From JAWKIW01 sp041394145 (lineage in GTDB: Bacteria; Actinomycetota; Acidimicrobiia; Acidimicrobiales; Acidimicrobilacustridaceae): 64,000 nucleotides of DNA. Below, one piece after another: positions 26,217-35,289 of the stretch. How positions within the stretch are numbered: position 1 is the first letter of the stretch; the number at the start of each line of letters is the position of its first letter. The DNA is taken from positions 1 through 64,000 of the forward strand of contig JAWKIW010000022.1 of the NCBI GenBank assembly GCA_041394145.1, given 5' to 3'. The notes below the pieces were generated by a model. The model saw only the letters and a list, made by a program, of their open reading frames with translations. It had not been told where the DNA came from and searched no databases. The position numbers and the translations under genes were made by a program.

Positions 26217-27197
26217 TCACAGGTAGAGGCCGACCCGGTCGATGAAGAAGTCCGTGCTCGAGCTGGCCGGCACCAGTGCGACGGCCTGCCCCGACGTGTC
26301 GATGGCCGTGTAGGTCGTGTTGGCCACGATCTCGTTGGGCGCGAACCAGTTGACCGACGAGGTGTTCGGGAAGCTGATGCCGTTCTGGTACAGGGCCAGG
26401 AACCCGCTCGCCGAGGTGTTCACCACGGTGAGGTTCACCAGCACGCCGCGAGGCAGCGGCCCGAGGCCGGGCAGCATCCCGGTGAGGCAGTCGATGACCC
26501 GCGTGCCGTTGGACAGCGGCCCCTTGGTCACGTTGAGGGGTGGGTTCCCCGGCCGCGAGTCGTAGATGCGGGTCGGGGTCATGGGCACGAACGCCTGGTC
26601 GTTGGGCTGGAAGCCGAGGCGCAGCGACCGGATGCGGAAGGTGCCCGTCGCGTAGGTGTACAAGGTGGCGTCGTAGGAGCTCGCCGTGGGGTCGATGCGA
26701 TGGTTCATCGACCCGAACACGGTCTGCAGACCGGTCCCGTTGGGCACGGAGATCAGCCCGAAGGCGTTGACGCTGCCACCGGTGAGGGGCAGCGCCTCGA
26801 TGTAGACCGTCCGGGTGACGCCGGAGGTGTTGGTCGCACAGACCTGCGCCGAGAGCAGCTGCGCGCCCCAGGGCAGGTCGAGGTCAGCGGTCAGGTAGCC
26901 GTCGTCGAGGTTGGTGTAGGTGCCCGTCGACGTGACGACGCGACCGTCGCTCGGCGAGACCGGCTGGAACGCCGTGCCACCCCAGCTCTTGAACTGGAGG
27001 CCGGGGACCACGGCCAGCGGCGGGCCGCCGGGAGCCTCGGCGGTGGCCCGCAGGGGGCCGGGGAGATCGGGGTCGAGGCTGTCGGCGCCGGCGGGGTCGA
27101 CACCGGCGACGTGCAGCACGGCGGCACCGGCGAGGCCACCGGCGCCGGCGAGGACGTCCCGCCGGGTCACCGATGGGGATTCCTGTGCGTGGCGCAT
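26217..27197 (-). CDS. Tat-exported protein with an actinobacterial beta-rich surface domain
   Basis: A 326-residue secreted protein. The twin-arginine signal is VTRRDVLAGAGGLAGAAVLH, with cleavage probably after PAGADS. The rest is beta-rich. The C-terminal half (FVPMTPTRIYDSRPG, LVNLTVVNTSASGFLALY, SVNWFAPNEIVANTTYTAI, STDFFIDRVGLYL) matches a domain found many times in Acidimicrobiia secreted proteins, usually as PTRILDTR...VNLT...SNLNW...VIVDVVGYY. The function of that domain is not known to me. GGGGGAGG lies 5 nt before ATG 27197. It faces the convergent SDR gene 9 bp away. Confidence 0.85.
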   Translation of the reverse strand: MRHAQESPSVTRRDVLAGAGGLAGAAVLHVAGVDPAGADSLDPDLPGPLRATAEAPGGPPLAVVPGLQFKSWGGTAFQPVSPSDGRVVTSTGTYTNLDDGYLTADLDLPWGAQLLSAQVCATNTSGVTRTVYIEALPLTGGSVNAFGLISVPNGTGLQTVFGSMNHRIDPTASSYDATLYTYATGTFRIRSLRLGFQPNDQAFVPMTPTRIYDSRPGNPPLNVTKGPLSNGTRVIDCLTGMLPGLGPLPRGVLVNLTVVNTSASGFLALYQNGISFPNTSSVNWFAPNEIVANTTYTAIDTSGQAVALVPASSSTDFFIDRVGLYL

Positions 27198-27354
27198 GAT
27201 GGCCTCCCCCGTCGAGCTGGTGGGACACCTCGACCGTGCGCCGTCGCCGAGGCGCCGGGACGGGCCCCACAGGCCCGCGCGCCGGGCCGAACGGCCCTGC
27301 TGCGCCGTCCCGCGATCGCGGGGCTGACGTCCGGCCCTACCCCGGACCGGCACC

Positions 27355-28770
27355 GTGGCCCACGATCCACTCGTGGCCGAGCAGCTCGCAGGGATCGACG
27401 CTGCGTTCTTGTCGATGGAGTCGCCCACCAGCCACCTCCAGGGGATCGGCGTGGTGCGCCTCGACGCCGCCGCGCCCCGCCTCGACGTCGAGGAGCTGCG
27501 CGCCCTGGTGCGCCACCGCCTGCCCCACCTCGACCTGCTGCACCGCCGGCTGGTCGAGGTGCCCGGCGGGCTCGACCAGCCCTACTGGATCGACGTCGTC
27601 CCCGACCTCGACGAGCACGTGCGCGCCGGCCGGCTCCCGGAGGGCGCCGCACCCGCCGACCTCGAGGCGTTCGTCGCCGAGGTGGCGGCCACCCCGTGCG
27701 ACCGCACCAGGCCCATGTGGGAGTTCTGGCTGGTCGACGACCTGCCCGGCGGCGGCCAAGCGCTCATCATCAAGATGCACCACGCCCTGAGCGACGGCGT
27801 CGGGGCCCTGGCGCTGGTCGCCCAGCTCTTCGACACCGAGGCCGGGCCGATCGAGGCGTCCGAGGAGGAGCCGGGGTCCGTGCAGGACGAGGAGCCGCCG
27901 TCGACGCCGTGGCTGCTCGGCCAGGCCGCCCTGCACTTCCTGCGCCGGCCGGTCGAGCTGGTGACCACGACCGCCGAGCTCGTCGCGACGGCGGGGCGGC
28001 TGCGGGCCAGCGTCACCGCCCAGGCCGGTCTCGAGCTGGCCGCCCCGCTGGTGACGCCGCACCTGCCGTTCCACGGCCCGGTCACCGCCGACCGGTCGGT
28101 GGCGCTGCGCGACCTGCCGCTCGACCGGGTGAAGGCGATCGCCAGAGCGTCGGACACGCGGGTCAACGACGTCGTGCTCACCCTCCTGGCCGGGACCCTG
28201 CGCCGCTGGCTGCTGCTGCACGACGAGCTCCCCGACCAGCCGCTGGTGGCCGCGGTGCCCGTCTCCACCCGGACCGAGGCCGACCTGTTCGATCCCGGCA
28301 ACCACGTCTCGGTCCTGTTCGTCCACCTCCTCACCAACGTCGCCGACCCACGCGAGCGCCTCGAGCTCACCGCCGCCGTCGCCACCGGGGGCAAGACCGT
28401 CCACACCGCCTTCGGTCCGCACACCCTGACCCGGATGGCGTCCATCACCTACCCGCTCGTCCTCTCGGTGCCGATGGGCGTCTACCAGCGCACCCAGCTC
28501 GCCGAGCGGCACCCGGCCGCGGTCAACCTCGTGGTGTCCAACGTCCCCGGTCCTCCCTTCGACCTGTTCCTCGCCGGTCGCCGGGCCGCCGCCTTCTACG
28601 CCCTGGGCCCCATCTTCGACGGCGTGGCCCTCAACATCACCGTCATCTCCTTCCACGGCGTGCTCGGCTTCGGCTACATCACCTGCCCCGACCGCCTCGA
28701 CGACCTCCACCGGCTCGCCGACCAGCAGGACGCCGCCCTCGAGGAGCTGGCTTCGGCCGTCGGCGTCTAG
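27355..28770 (+). CDS. Wax ester synthase/diacylglycerol acyltransferase (WS/DGAT)
   Basis: A 471-residue acyltransferase. The catalytic motif HHALSDG (residues 142-148) has both His and the Asp. Other family blocks are the N-terminal DAAFLSMESPTSHLQ and the later NLVVSNVPGPPFDLFLAG. WS/DGAT enzymes make wax esters or triacylglycerol for storage lipid, at the inner face of the membrane or on lipid bodies. The GTG start at 27355 is the only reasonable one; no clear -10 element or ribosome-binding site is visible. The neighbourhood (acyl-CoA and aldehyde enzymes) fits lipid metabolism. Confidence 0.92.
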   Translation: MAHDPLVAEQLAGIDAAFLSMESPTSHLQGIGVVRLDAAAPRLDVEELRALVRHRLPHLDLLHRRLVEVPGGLDQPYWIDVVPDLDEHVRAGRLPEGAAPADLEAFVAEVAATPCDRTRPMWEFWLVDDLPGGGQALIIKMHHALSDGVGALALVAQLFDTEAGPIEASEEEPGSVQDEEPPSTPWLLGQAALHFLRRPVELVTTTAELVATAGRLRASVTAQAGLELAAPLVTPHLPFHGPVTADRSVALRDLPLDRVKAIARASDTRVNDVVLTLLAGTLRRWLLLHDELPDQPLVAAVPVSTRTEADLFDPGNHVSVLFVHLLTNVADPRERLELTAAVATGGKTVHTAFGPHTLTRMASITYPLVLSVPMGVYQRTQLAERHPAAVNLVVSNVPGPPFDLFLAGRRAAAFYALGPIFDGVALNITVISFHGVLGFGYITCPDRLDDLHRLADQQDAALEELASAVGV

Positions 28771-28773
28771 CGT
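28768..28773 (+). promoter_or_regulatory. -10 hexamer TAGCGT upstream of the zinc-ribbon gene
   Basis: Includes the TAG stop of the WS/DGAT gene and ends 9 nt before ATG 28783. Confidence 0.35.
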
Positions 28774-28782
28774 CGACGCCGC

Positions 28783-29783
28783 ATGGGCCTGTTCAAGAAG
28801 CGCAAGGACCCACCGGCACCCGCTCCCGCCGAGGCTCCGGCCGCGGCGCCGCTGCCGGCGTCGCTCGCCGCCCACTCGGCGTTCGTGAAGCGGGCCCGCT
28901 GCGTCCGCTGCGGCGCCCCAAGACGCGACCGTCGAAGACCGCCTACCTCTACTGCGACTACTGCGGTGCGCTCGTCGACTACGACTTCCGCCTGGCCAAC
29001 CTCGGCGCCAACGCCGGCGTGACCAACACGATCTACCACCAGCTGGTGGCACCCCATCAGCTCGCCCTCGCCCAGGCCCGGGCCACCGGCGACCGCGACA
29101 CCTACCGCCAGATCCAGCTGCACGTCTTCCGCCAGTGGATCGAGCGGTGCCCCCAGGCCATGTCGCCGCGGGCCCGCACCGACCCCGAGTTCCGCGAGCG
29201 CATGGCGGTCTACTGCGCCGAGAGCGCCGTCACCAAGGACCTCGATCCCGAGCTCGGCCGCCTCGACGCCGAGTGCAACGCGCTGATCGCGACGCTGCAG
29301 CGGATCCCGACGCCCGGCGGCGCCTGGGCGGTGGCCGGCGACTTCTGGGGCGTGGCCGCCCGGTGGAAGCAGCTGATGGACCTCACCTACGCCCGCATGG
29401 AGCAGACCGGCGTCACCGCGCTCGACCCCGACGACCCGCCACCCGGTGTCGCCGTCAAGCTCGAGTACTCGACCTTCTGCCAGGCGTGGCTGCCCCACCT
29501 CTCACCCGCCGACGGCGAACGGCTGCTGGCGATGTACGGCCTCACGGGCGACTACGACCAGGTGCAGCCCCAGGCCACCGAGGTGCACCACTGCGGCGGT
29601 TGCGGCGCAGAGCTGCAGACGCTACCGGGGGCGCGGGTCGTGGTCTGCGAGGACTGCGGACGCCGCATCGACGTGGCCGCCGGGGCCGTGCCGTGCCGGG
29701 GCTGCGGCGCCACCGTCGACCTCCCGGTCGGCACGGGCGATCTCGCCTGCCCGCACTGCCGCACCGCCATCGCCCGCGTCTGA
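28783..29783 (+). pseudogene. Zinc-ribbon protein of unknown function, one frameshift
   Basis: A protein of about 333 residues with zinc ribbons at both ends. The N-terminus MGLFKKRKD is followed by a Pro/Ala-rich linker and a first CXXC (RCVRCGAP). One base is lost near 28919; the next frame continues with the second CXXC (YLYCDYCGALVDYD), completing a ribbon. About 200 helical residues follow. The C-terminus has three more CXXC pairs (HHCGGCGAEL, VVCEDCGRRID, VPCRGCGATVD) and LACPHCRTAI. Ribbon number and position are unusual. I do not recognise a family. The break falls exactly between the two halves of a metal site, which supports a sequencing indel. Confidence 0.75.
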
Positions 29784-29796
29784 CCCGTCGACGGGT
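29783..29796. promoter_or_regulatory. Perfect 14-bp palindrome ACCCGTCGACGGGT before the aldehyde dehydrogenase gene
   Basis: The 14 bases are fully self-complementary. They lie 20 bp upstream of the -10 hexamer at 29817, around the -35 position, so an operator is plausible; a weak terminator for the zinc-ribbon gene is the alternative. Confidence 0.4.
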
Positions 29797-29816
29797 GCCC
29801 CGCCGCGCGTCCCGCG

Positions 29817-29822
29817 TACCAT
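29817..29822 (+). promoter_or_regulatory. -10 hexamer TACCAT, leaderless promoter of the aldehyde dehydrogenase gene
   Basis: Ends 6 nt before ATG 29829. Confidence 0.5.
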
Positions 29823-29828
29823 CGGACG

Positions 29829-31427
29829 ATGGCGACGACCACCGACCACACGGCGTCCACCACGGGCCTGCACCGACCATCGACGCTCACCGACGATCTC
29901 GTCCGAGAGCTGACCGGCCTGGTGCGCTCGTCGGGCACGGCGCCCTCCGTCACCACCCGGGCCCCGTTCGACGGCGAGCCCCTCGCCGAACTCCCCCAGT
30001 GCACGCCTGGCGACGTCACCGACGCCGCCGAGCGGGCCCGCAAGGCCCAGGAGGGGTGGGCGGCCACGCCCGTGCGCGAGCGGGCCGCGGTGTTCCTGCG
30101 CCTGCACGACCTCGTGCTCGACCACCGCGACGCGATCATGGACCTGATCCAGGTGGAGAACGGCAAGTCCCGCCGCGACGCCTACCTCGAGGTCGCCGAC
30201 ATCGCCGGGACCTGCCGCTACTACGCCCGCTCGGCTCCGTCGCTGCTGCGGCCCCACCGGCGCGCCGGCGTCATCCCGGTGCTCACCCAGGTGCGCGAGC
30301 TGCACCACCCCAAGGGCCTCGTCACGGTCGTCTCGCCGTGGAACTACCCGTTCAGCCTCGGGGTGGGCGACACGGTCCCGGCTCTGTTGGCCGGCAACGC
30401 GGTGCTGCAGAAGCCCGACAACCAGACCGCGCTCACCGCCCTGTTCGGCCTCCGCCTCGCCGAAGAGGCCGGCCTCCCCCACGACCTGTGGCAGATCGTG
30501 CTCGGCCGCGGCCGCGACATCGGCGAGTCGCTGCTCGACGCCGCCGACTTCTTGATGTTCACCGGCTCCACCGCGTCGGGCCGCTCGATGGCCGAGCAGG
30601 CCGGACGCCGTCTCATCGACTGCTCCCTCGAGCTCGGCGGCAAGAACGCCATGCTCGTGCTGCGCGACGCCGACCTCGCCCGGGCCGTCGAGGGCGGCGT
30701 GCGGGCCTGCTTCTCCTCCAGCGGCCAGCTGTGCATCTCCATCGAGCGCCTCTACGTCGCCGACGAGGTCTACGACGAGTACGTGCCCCGCTTCGTCGCG
30801 GCGGTGGAGGCGATGCGCCTCGGGCCCGCCTTCGACTTCTCCTGCCAGATGGGCTCGCTCACCAGCGCCGAGCAGCTCGAGACCACGGCCCGCCACGTCG
30901 ACGCCGCCGTCGAAGCCGGCGCCACCGTGCTCGCCGGCGGCCGGTCCCGACCCGACCTCGGCCCCTACTTCTACGAGCCGACCGTCCTCACCGACGTGAC
31001 GCCGACCATGGCCTGCTTCGGCGAGGAGACCTTCGGCCCGGTGGTGTCGATCTACCGGTTCGGCGACGAGGACGACGCCATCGCCCGGGCCAACGACACC
31101 GACTACGGCCTCAACGCCAGCGTGTGGACCCGGTCGGCCGTGCGGGGCCACCACGTTGCCGCCCGGCTGCGGGCCGGCACCGTCAACGTCAACGAGGCCT
31201 TCGCCGCGGCCTGGGGCAGCGTCGACGCGCCGATGGGCGGCATGGGCGTGTCGGGCCAGGGTCGCCGCCACGGCGCCCACGGCCTGCTCAAGTACACCGA
31301 GCCCCAGACCATCGCCCGCCAGCGCCTCGCCAACCTCGCGCCGCCCTTCGCCGCGCTCGGCGACGAGGGCTTCGCCGCCGCCCTCACCGTCTCGCTGCGG
31401 GTCCTGAAGAAGCTCGGCCTCAAGTAG
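29829..31427 (+). CDS. Aldehyde dehydrogenase, succinate-semialdehyde dehydrogenase-like
   Basis: A 532-residue ALDH. Landmarks: SPWNYPFSLG (about 172-181), FTGSTASGRSMA (NAD site), general-base Glu in LELGGKNAM and the nucleophile Cys in SSGQLCISIERLY. The overall type matches NADP-dependent succinate-semialdehyde dehydrogenases of actinobacteria, which carry a 30-40 residue N-terminal extension like this one. The real aldehyde could be different (for example fatty aldehyde). The start is supported by the -10 element at 29817. Confidence 0.92.
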   Translation: MATTTDHTASTTGLHRPSTLTDDLVRELTGLVRSSGTAPSVTTRAPFDGEPLAELPQCTPGDVTDAAERARKAQEGWAATPVRERAAVFLRLHDLVLDHRDAIMDLIQVENGKSRRDAYLEVADIAGTCRYYARSAPSLLRPHRRAGVIPVLTQVRELHHPKGLVTVVSPWNYPFSLGVGDTVPALLAGNAVLQKPDNQTALTALFGLRLAEEAGLPHDLWQIVLGRGRDIGESLLDAADFLMFTGSTASGRSMAEQAGRRLIDCSLELGGKNAMLVLRDADLARAVEGGVRACFSSSGQLCISIERLYVADEVYDEYVPRFVAAVEAMRLGPAFDFSCQMGSLTSAEQLETTARHVDAAVEAGATVLAGGRSRPDLGPYFYEPTVLTDVTPTMACFGEETFGPVVSIYRFGDEDDAIARANDTDYGLNASVWTRSAVRGHHVAARLRAGTVNVNEAFAAAWGSVDAPMGGMGVSGQGRRHGAHGLLKYTEPQTIARQRLANLAPPFAALGDEGFAAALTVSLRVLKKLGLK

Positions 31428-31464
31428 CCGCTCGACGCGCCGGGCGCGGGCGCGCTGACCCGTT

Positions 31465-31863
31465 TCAGTCGCGGGCGACCACCTCGATCGCGCAGCTCGG
31501 TCCATCGGCGCGCGCCAGGCGCCGGTCGAACGTCACCAGGGTCGCGCCCAGCACCTCGGCCAGCGCGACGTAGAGCGCGTCCCAGGTCCGGACGTTGGCT
31601 CGCAGCTCCCATGCCCGGTCGAGGAGCAGGCGATGGTCGAACCGCTCCCCGGGCCAGTCACGCAGGTCCTCGACCGCCAGCGTCGCGGCGGTGACATCGA
31701 GCCGCCCGAGCTGGAGGTCACGGCGGATGACGCCCAGCACCTCGGCGTCGATGACGTGCGGCGCCGCCTGGTCCTCGTCGGCCCGCAACCGCTCTCGCAC
31801 CTGCTCCGCGCCGACGACGTCGGCCACGACGGCGTACAAGCACGATGCGTCAACGACGAGCAC
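31465..31863 (-). CDS. vapC: VapC-type PIN-domain toxin ribonuclease
   Basis: A 132-residue PIN domain with all four acidic catalytic residues: Asp5 (VVDAS), Glu41 (DAEV), Asp95 (TWDALY) and Asp113 (TFDRR). VapC toxins cleave specific RNAs, often tRNA or 23S rRNA, when freed from the antitoxin. GTG 31863 lies within the end of the antitoxin gene (14-bp overlap), which is the standard vapBC arrangement. Confidence 0.92.
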   Translation of the reverse strand: MLVVDASCLYAVVADVVGAEQVRERLRADEDQAAPHVIDAEVLGVIRRDLQLGRLDVTAATLAVEDLRDWPGERFDHRLLLDRAWELRANVRTWDALYVALAEVLGATLVTFDRRLARADGPSCAIEVVARD

Positions 31864-32095
31864 GCGGCCAGGGACCCCGGGTCTCGTCCAGGGCTTCGAG
31901 GATCTCGGCGGGGATCACGCCCGAGGGGCGGCGCCCGGTTCGCGCCAGCCACTCCTCGATGGTCGGCCGACCGGCGAGGCGAGTCGCTTCGCGTCGCAGC
32001 AGCTCGGGAACGGTCAGCCCCGCCTCGACGGCACGGCGCTGCAGGGCGGCGTAGACGTCGTCGTCGATGTCGCGGATCTGCACGGTCTTTGGCAC
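31850..32095 (-). CDS. vapB: VapB/FitA-type ribbon-helix-helix antitoxin
   Basis: An 81-residue antitoxin. The N-terminal ribbon-helix-helix (KTVQIRDIDDDVYAALQRRA) binds DNA; the C-terminal half (RPTIEEWLARTGRR) is the usual toxin-wrapping tail. It starts with GTG 32095, 6 nt after a TATGAT hexamer, and overlaps vapC by 14 bp. Autorepression by the VapBC complex is expected. The earlier in-frame reading on this strand is only antisense to the exchanger gene. Confidence 0.9.
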   Translation of the reverse strand: MPKTVQIRDIDDDVYAALQRRAVEAGLTVPELLRREATRLAGRPTIEEWLARTGRRPSGVIPAEILEALDETRGPWPRARR

Positions 32096-32101
32096 ATCCG
32101 C

Positions 32102-32107
32102 ATCATA
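32102..32107 (-). promoter_or_regulatory. -10 hexamer TATGAT, leaderless vapBC promoter
   Basis: TATGAT, one mismatch from the TATAAT consensus, ends 6 nt before GTG 32095, in a short AT-rich patch (32094-32117) unlike its surroundings. Confidence 0.6.
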
Positions 32108-32269
32108 ACATGCAACTTCGCGGACCGCGGTGCTCGTCGAAGCAGGCGAGGATCCGCTGCCGCGCGTCGGTGGCCTCGACGGCTTGCGCCCCGGCGTGCA
32201 GTAGGTTGCCCTGGGGTGCCGGGAAGCCTGGTCGGCGTTTCGTCCGCAACGCGCCGAGGTGGCCACCTG

Positions 32270-33202
32270 ATGACGACGGTGCTGATCCTGCTGGCGGGCG
32301 TGGCGGCCGCGGGCGTCGGCGGCGAGCTGTTCGTGCGCGGCGCCGTGGGCCTCGCCGCGTGGGCCCGCGTGCCTGCCACCATCGTGGCGGTCACCGTCGC
32401 CGCCTTCGCCACGTCCAGCCCCGAGCTGTTCGTGGCCATCAGCGCCGCCTCCGCCGGCGAACCCGCGGTGGCCTTCGGCGACGCCGTCGGCTCCAACGTG
32501 GTCAACGTCGCCCTCATCCTGGGGATCGCCCTGCTCGTGCGGCCGACGACGATCCAGCGGGAGAGCGCCCGCCGCGACCTGCCGGTCGCCATCGGCGTCC
32601 CGTTCGCCACGCTGCTCCTGGTCGCCGACGGCTCGCTCAGCCGCTTCGACGGCGCGCTCCTGCTGAGCGCCTTCGTCGTGTGGCTGGGGGTGACGGTGCA
32701 CCACGCCCGCCGGGCACGGGCCACCGCCGTCGAGGTCCTCGGCGAGACCCGGCACGGCCTCGCCGTCGCCCAGGTCGTCGGCGGGCTGGCCCTGCTGGTG
32801 CTGGCCGGTCGGCTCGTGGTGGTCGCGGCCAAGGCCATCGGGGAGCACTTCGGGCTCGACCCCTTCGTCGTCGGCGCGACGCTCGTGGCCATCGGCACCT
32901 CGGCGCCCGAGCTCGCCACCACGCTGGCGGCGTCGCTCAAGGGCCACGAGGAGGTGGGCGTGGGCGCCATCTTGGGCTCCAACATCTTCAACGGCCTCTG
33001 GATCGTCTCGATCACGGCGCTGCTGCGCCCCTTCCCGGTCACCGTCGGCGAGGTGGCCCTCGGCCTCGGCGCGGGTGGTCTGGCCACCCTCCTGCTGGTC
33101 CCGGGACCGAGCCTGGAGCTGCGCCGGCCACGCGGGGCGGCGCTGGTGGCGCTCTACCTCCTCTACCTGGTGCTGCTGCTCACCTTCCGCCCCGGCGGCT
33201 GA
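32270..33202 (+). CDS. CaCA-family Na+/Ca2+ (cation) exchanger
   Basis: A 310-residue membrane protein with about ten helices and the two inverted alpha-repeats that define the family: ATSSPELFVAISAA...GDAVGSNVVN (about 45-78) and GTSAPELATTLAAS...GAILGSNIFN (about 213-246). Both carry the conserved Glu and Asn. It exchanges Na+ or H+ for Ca2+ across the membrane. The ATG at 32270 has a GAGGTGG ribosome-binding site. Its last 23 bp overlap the convergent permease gene. Confidence 0.92.
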   Translation: MTTVLILLAGVAAAGVGGELFVRGAVGLAAWARVPATIVAVTVAAFATSSPELFVAISAASAGEPAVAFGDAVGSNVVNVALILGIALLVRPTTIQRESARRDLPVAIGVPFATLLLVADGSLSRFDGALLLSAFVVWLGVTVHHARRARATAVEVLGETRHGLAVAQVVGGLALLVLAGRLVVVAAKAIGEHFGLDPFVVGATLVAIGTSAPELATTLAASLKGHEEVGVGAILGSNIFNGLWIVSITALLRPFPVTVGEVALGLGAGGLATLLLVPGPSLELRRPRGAALVALYLLYLVLLLTFRPGG

Positions 33203-34532
33203 GCCCGTCGTCGCCCTCTCGCCGCTCGAGGCGCCGGGCGACGACGAAGGCCAGGCCGCCGACGCCGAGCAGGGCGGCGATGCGGACGAGCAGACCGACC
33301 CCGCCGGCCACCACCGCGACGGCGAGCAGCACGGTGGCCGTGACGGCGCCGAGCGGCGGAGTCCACGACGGCGCTCGGAACGAGTCGGGCGGCGGCGCGT
33401 GGTCGGCCGAGCGGCGCAGGACGGGCACGCACACGTTCACGAGGACGAACACCGCCAGCAGCAGGGCCACCGTGGTCTCGGCCAGGTCGCGCACCTCCCC
33501 GGTGGCGGCCAGCGCGCCCGCCAGCACCATGGCCGCCACGATGGCCGGCGTGGGGGTGCGTCGCCGTCCGACCCCGGCGAGGACCCGGGGCAGATCGCCG
33601 TCGGCCGCCAGGCCGTAGATCTGGCGCGACGCCGTCACCAGCGCCAGCAGCGCGGTGTTGGTGACCGCCACCAGGGCGATCACCGCGAACAGCCGCGGCG
33701 ACACCGGGATCGGACCGGCGGCCAGCGCGTCGAGCAGCGGCGCCTGGCTGGTCGCCAGCACGTCGGGCGCCACCAGCATCGCCGCGCTGGCCGCCACGCC
33801 GAGGTACAGCAGGGCCACCACCGTCACGCCGGCCAGCAACGCCCGGGGGAAGGTCCGGCGCGGCTCGACCACCTCGTCGCTGAGGTGGACGGCGTCCTCG
33901 AAGCCGAGGAAGGCGAAGAAGGCCAGCGCCGCCCCACCGAGGACCCCGGCCAGGCCGACCGAGCCCGACGGGCCCGGCTCGACGAGGCGCGCCGGTTGGG
34001 CGTCGCCGCCGAGGAGGGCGGCGACGCCGGCCCCGATCACGAGCACGAGACCGCTGACCTCCACCACGGTCATCACCGCGTTGACCCGGGCGGACTCGGA
34101 GATCCCCACCCAGGTGACCAGCCCGAGCAGCACCACCGTGCCCAGCGCCACCGGCGTGGTGGGGAGGTCGACGAAGGCGGTGAGGTACTGCCCGCCGACC
34201 GCACGCGAGACCGCGGCGCCGGTCGACACCGCCGAGGCGGTCACGACGAAGCCGACGACGAAGGTCAGCAGCGGTCGGCCGAAGGCGAGCCGCGCGTAGT
34301 GGGCGGACCCCGAGGCGTGCGGGTGGGCGGCCACCAGCTCGACGTAGCTGAGCACGGTCAGCAGCGCCACCACGAAGGCCACCGCGAACGCCAGCCACAC
34401 CAGCCCGCCGACCTCGCGGGCCACCTCGCCGATGAGGATGTAGATGCCCGCACCGAGGACGTCGCCGACCACCAGCACGGCCAGCAGCGCCGGCCCGAGC
34501 GCCCGCTTCAGACGGCGTTCGGGTGCGGCCAC
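33180..34532 (-). CDS. APC-family amino acid permease
   Basis: A 450-residue permease with about 12-13 helices. The first helix holds the family glycine motif VVGDVLGAGIYILIG (about 21-35), and FFAFLGFEDAVHLSDEVVEPRRTFPRA (about 205-231) is the classic APC loop after helix 6. It resembles the basic/neutral amino acid and GABA-type transporters. GTG 34532 is the only start near the first helix. No regulatory motif is visible. Confidence 0.9.
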   Translation of the reverse strand: MAAPERRLKRALGPALLAVLVVGDVLGAGIYILIGEVAREVGGLVWLAFAVAFVVALLTVLSYVELVAAHPHASGSAHYARLAFGRPLLTFVVGFVVTASAVSTGAAVSRAVGGQYLTAFVDLPTTPVALGTVVLLGLVTWVGISESARVNAVMTVVEVSGLVLVIGAGVAALLGGDAQPARLVEPGPSGSVGLAGVLGGAALAFFAFLGFEDAVHLSDEVVEPRRTFPRALLAGVTVVALLYLGVAASAAMLVAPDVLATSQAPLLDALAAGPIPVSPRLFAVIALVAVTNTALLALVTASRQIYGLAADGDLPRVLAGVGRRRTPTPAIVAAMVLAGALAATGEVRDLAETTVALLLAVFVLVNVCVPVLRRSADHAPPPDSFRAPSWTPPLGAVTATVLLAVAVVAGGVGLLVRIAALLGVGGLAFVVARRLERREGDDGLSRRGGR

Positions 34533-34563
34533 GCCTCATGCTGGCACGCACCGGCCCGAGGCA

Positions 34564-35289
34564 TCACCCTCGGTCGCCGTCACGCAGGTGCTCGTCGAAG
34601 AACGCGACGATGCGCCGCCGGGCGTCCAGGGCCGACGGTTCGTGGTAGGCGCTGTTGGACACCTTGGCCAGGAGCACCACCAGGGCGTTGAACTCGGCCG
34701 GGTCGTGGTCGTTGAGGAACGAGTGGCCGGCGTCGGCGTACTCCTTGACGTCGTGGAGGACCCCGGCGTCGGACAAGAGCCGCTCCAGCTCGGCCGCGGT
34801 ACCCCGGAGGGACAGGTCCTTCGCGCCGTAGCTGCCGACCACCGGGCACGCGCGGGAGAGGAACGACTCGAAGTCCTTCGGGATCCCGCCGTAGTTGCTG
34901 CTCGCCGCGGCGAACCCGTGGTCGGCCACGAGCATCAGGGCGAACCCACCCCCCATGCAGAACCCGATGACCCCGATCCGACCCGTGCTGTCGTCCCGCG
35001 CCGCCAGCCAGGCGCGAGACGCCTCGATGTCATCGAAGGTCTGCCCACGCCCTCGCAGGGCGTCGCGGAAGATCGTGCGCAGGCACACCACCTTCTTCCC
35101 GCGGAAGAACAGGTCCGGCGCCACGGCCAGGTAGCCGACCGAGGCCAGCCAGTCGGCCTGGCGACGCAGGTCGGTGGTCATGCCCATCACATCGGAGATG
35201 ACGACGACGCCGGGCCAGGGACCGTCGCCCTCGGGGACGGCCACGTAGGCCGGCATCGTCGCTTCGAGCGGGATCTGCACGTCGGTCAT
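34564..35289 (-). CDS. Dienelactone hydrolase family protein
   Basis: A 241-residue alpha/beta hydrolase with the dienelactone hydrolase triad: Cys111 in GFCMGGGF, Asp158 in GAKD and His189 in AGHSF. The nucleophile is Cys, not Ser, as in true carboxymethylenebutenolidase. These enzymes open lactones in aromatic-ring degradation, but no chlorocatechol genes are present, so the substrate is open. ATG 35289 follows a GAGACT hexamer by 8 nt, a weaker version of the leaderless pattern. Confidence 0.9.
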   Translation of the reverse strand: MTDVQIPLEATMPAYVAVPEGDGPWPGVVVISDVMGMTTDLRRQADWLASVGYLAVAPDLFFRGKKVVCLRTIFRDALRGRGQTFDDIEASRAWLAARDDSTGRIGVIGFCMGGGFALMLVADHGFAAASSNYGGIPKDFESFLSRACPVVGSYGAKDLSLRGTAAELERLLSDAGVLHDVKEYADAGHSFLNDHDPAEFNALVVLLAKVSNSAYHEPSALDARRRIVAFFDEHLRDGDRG

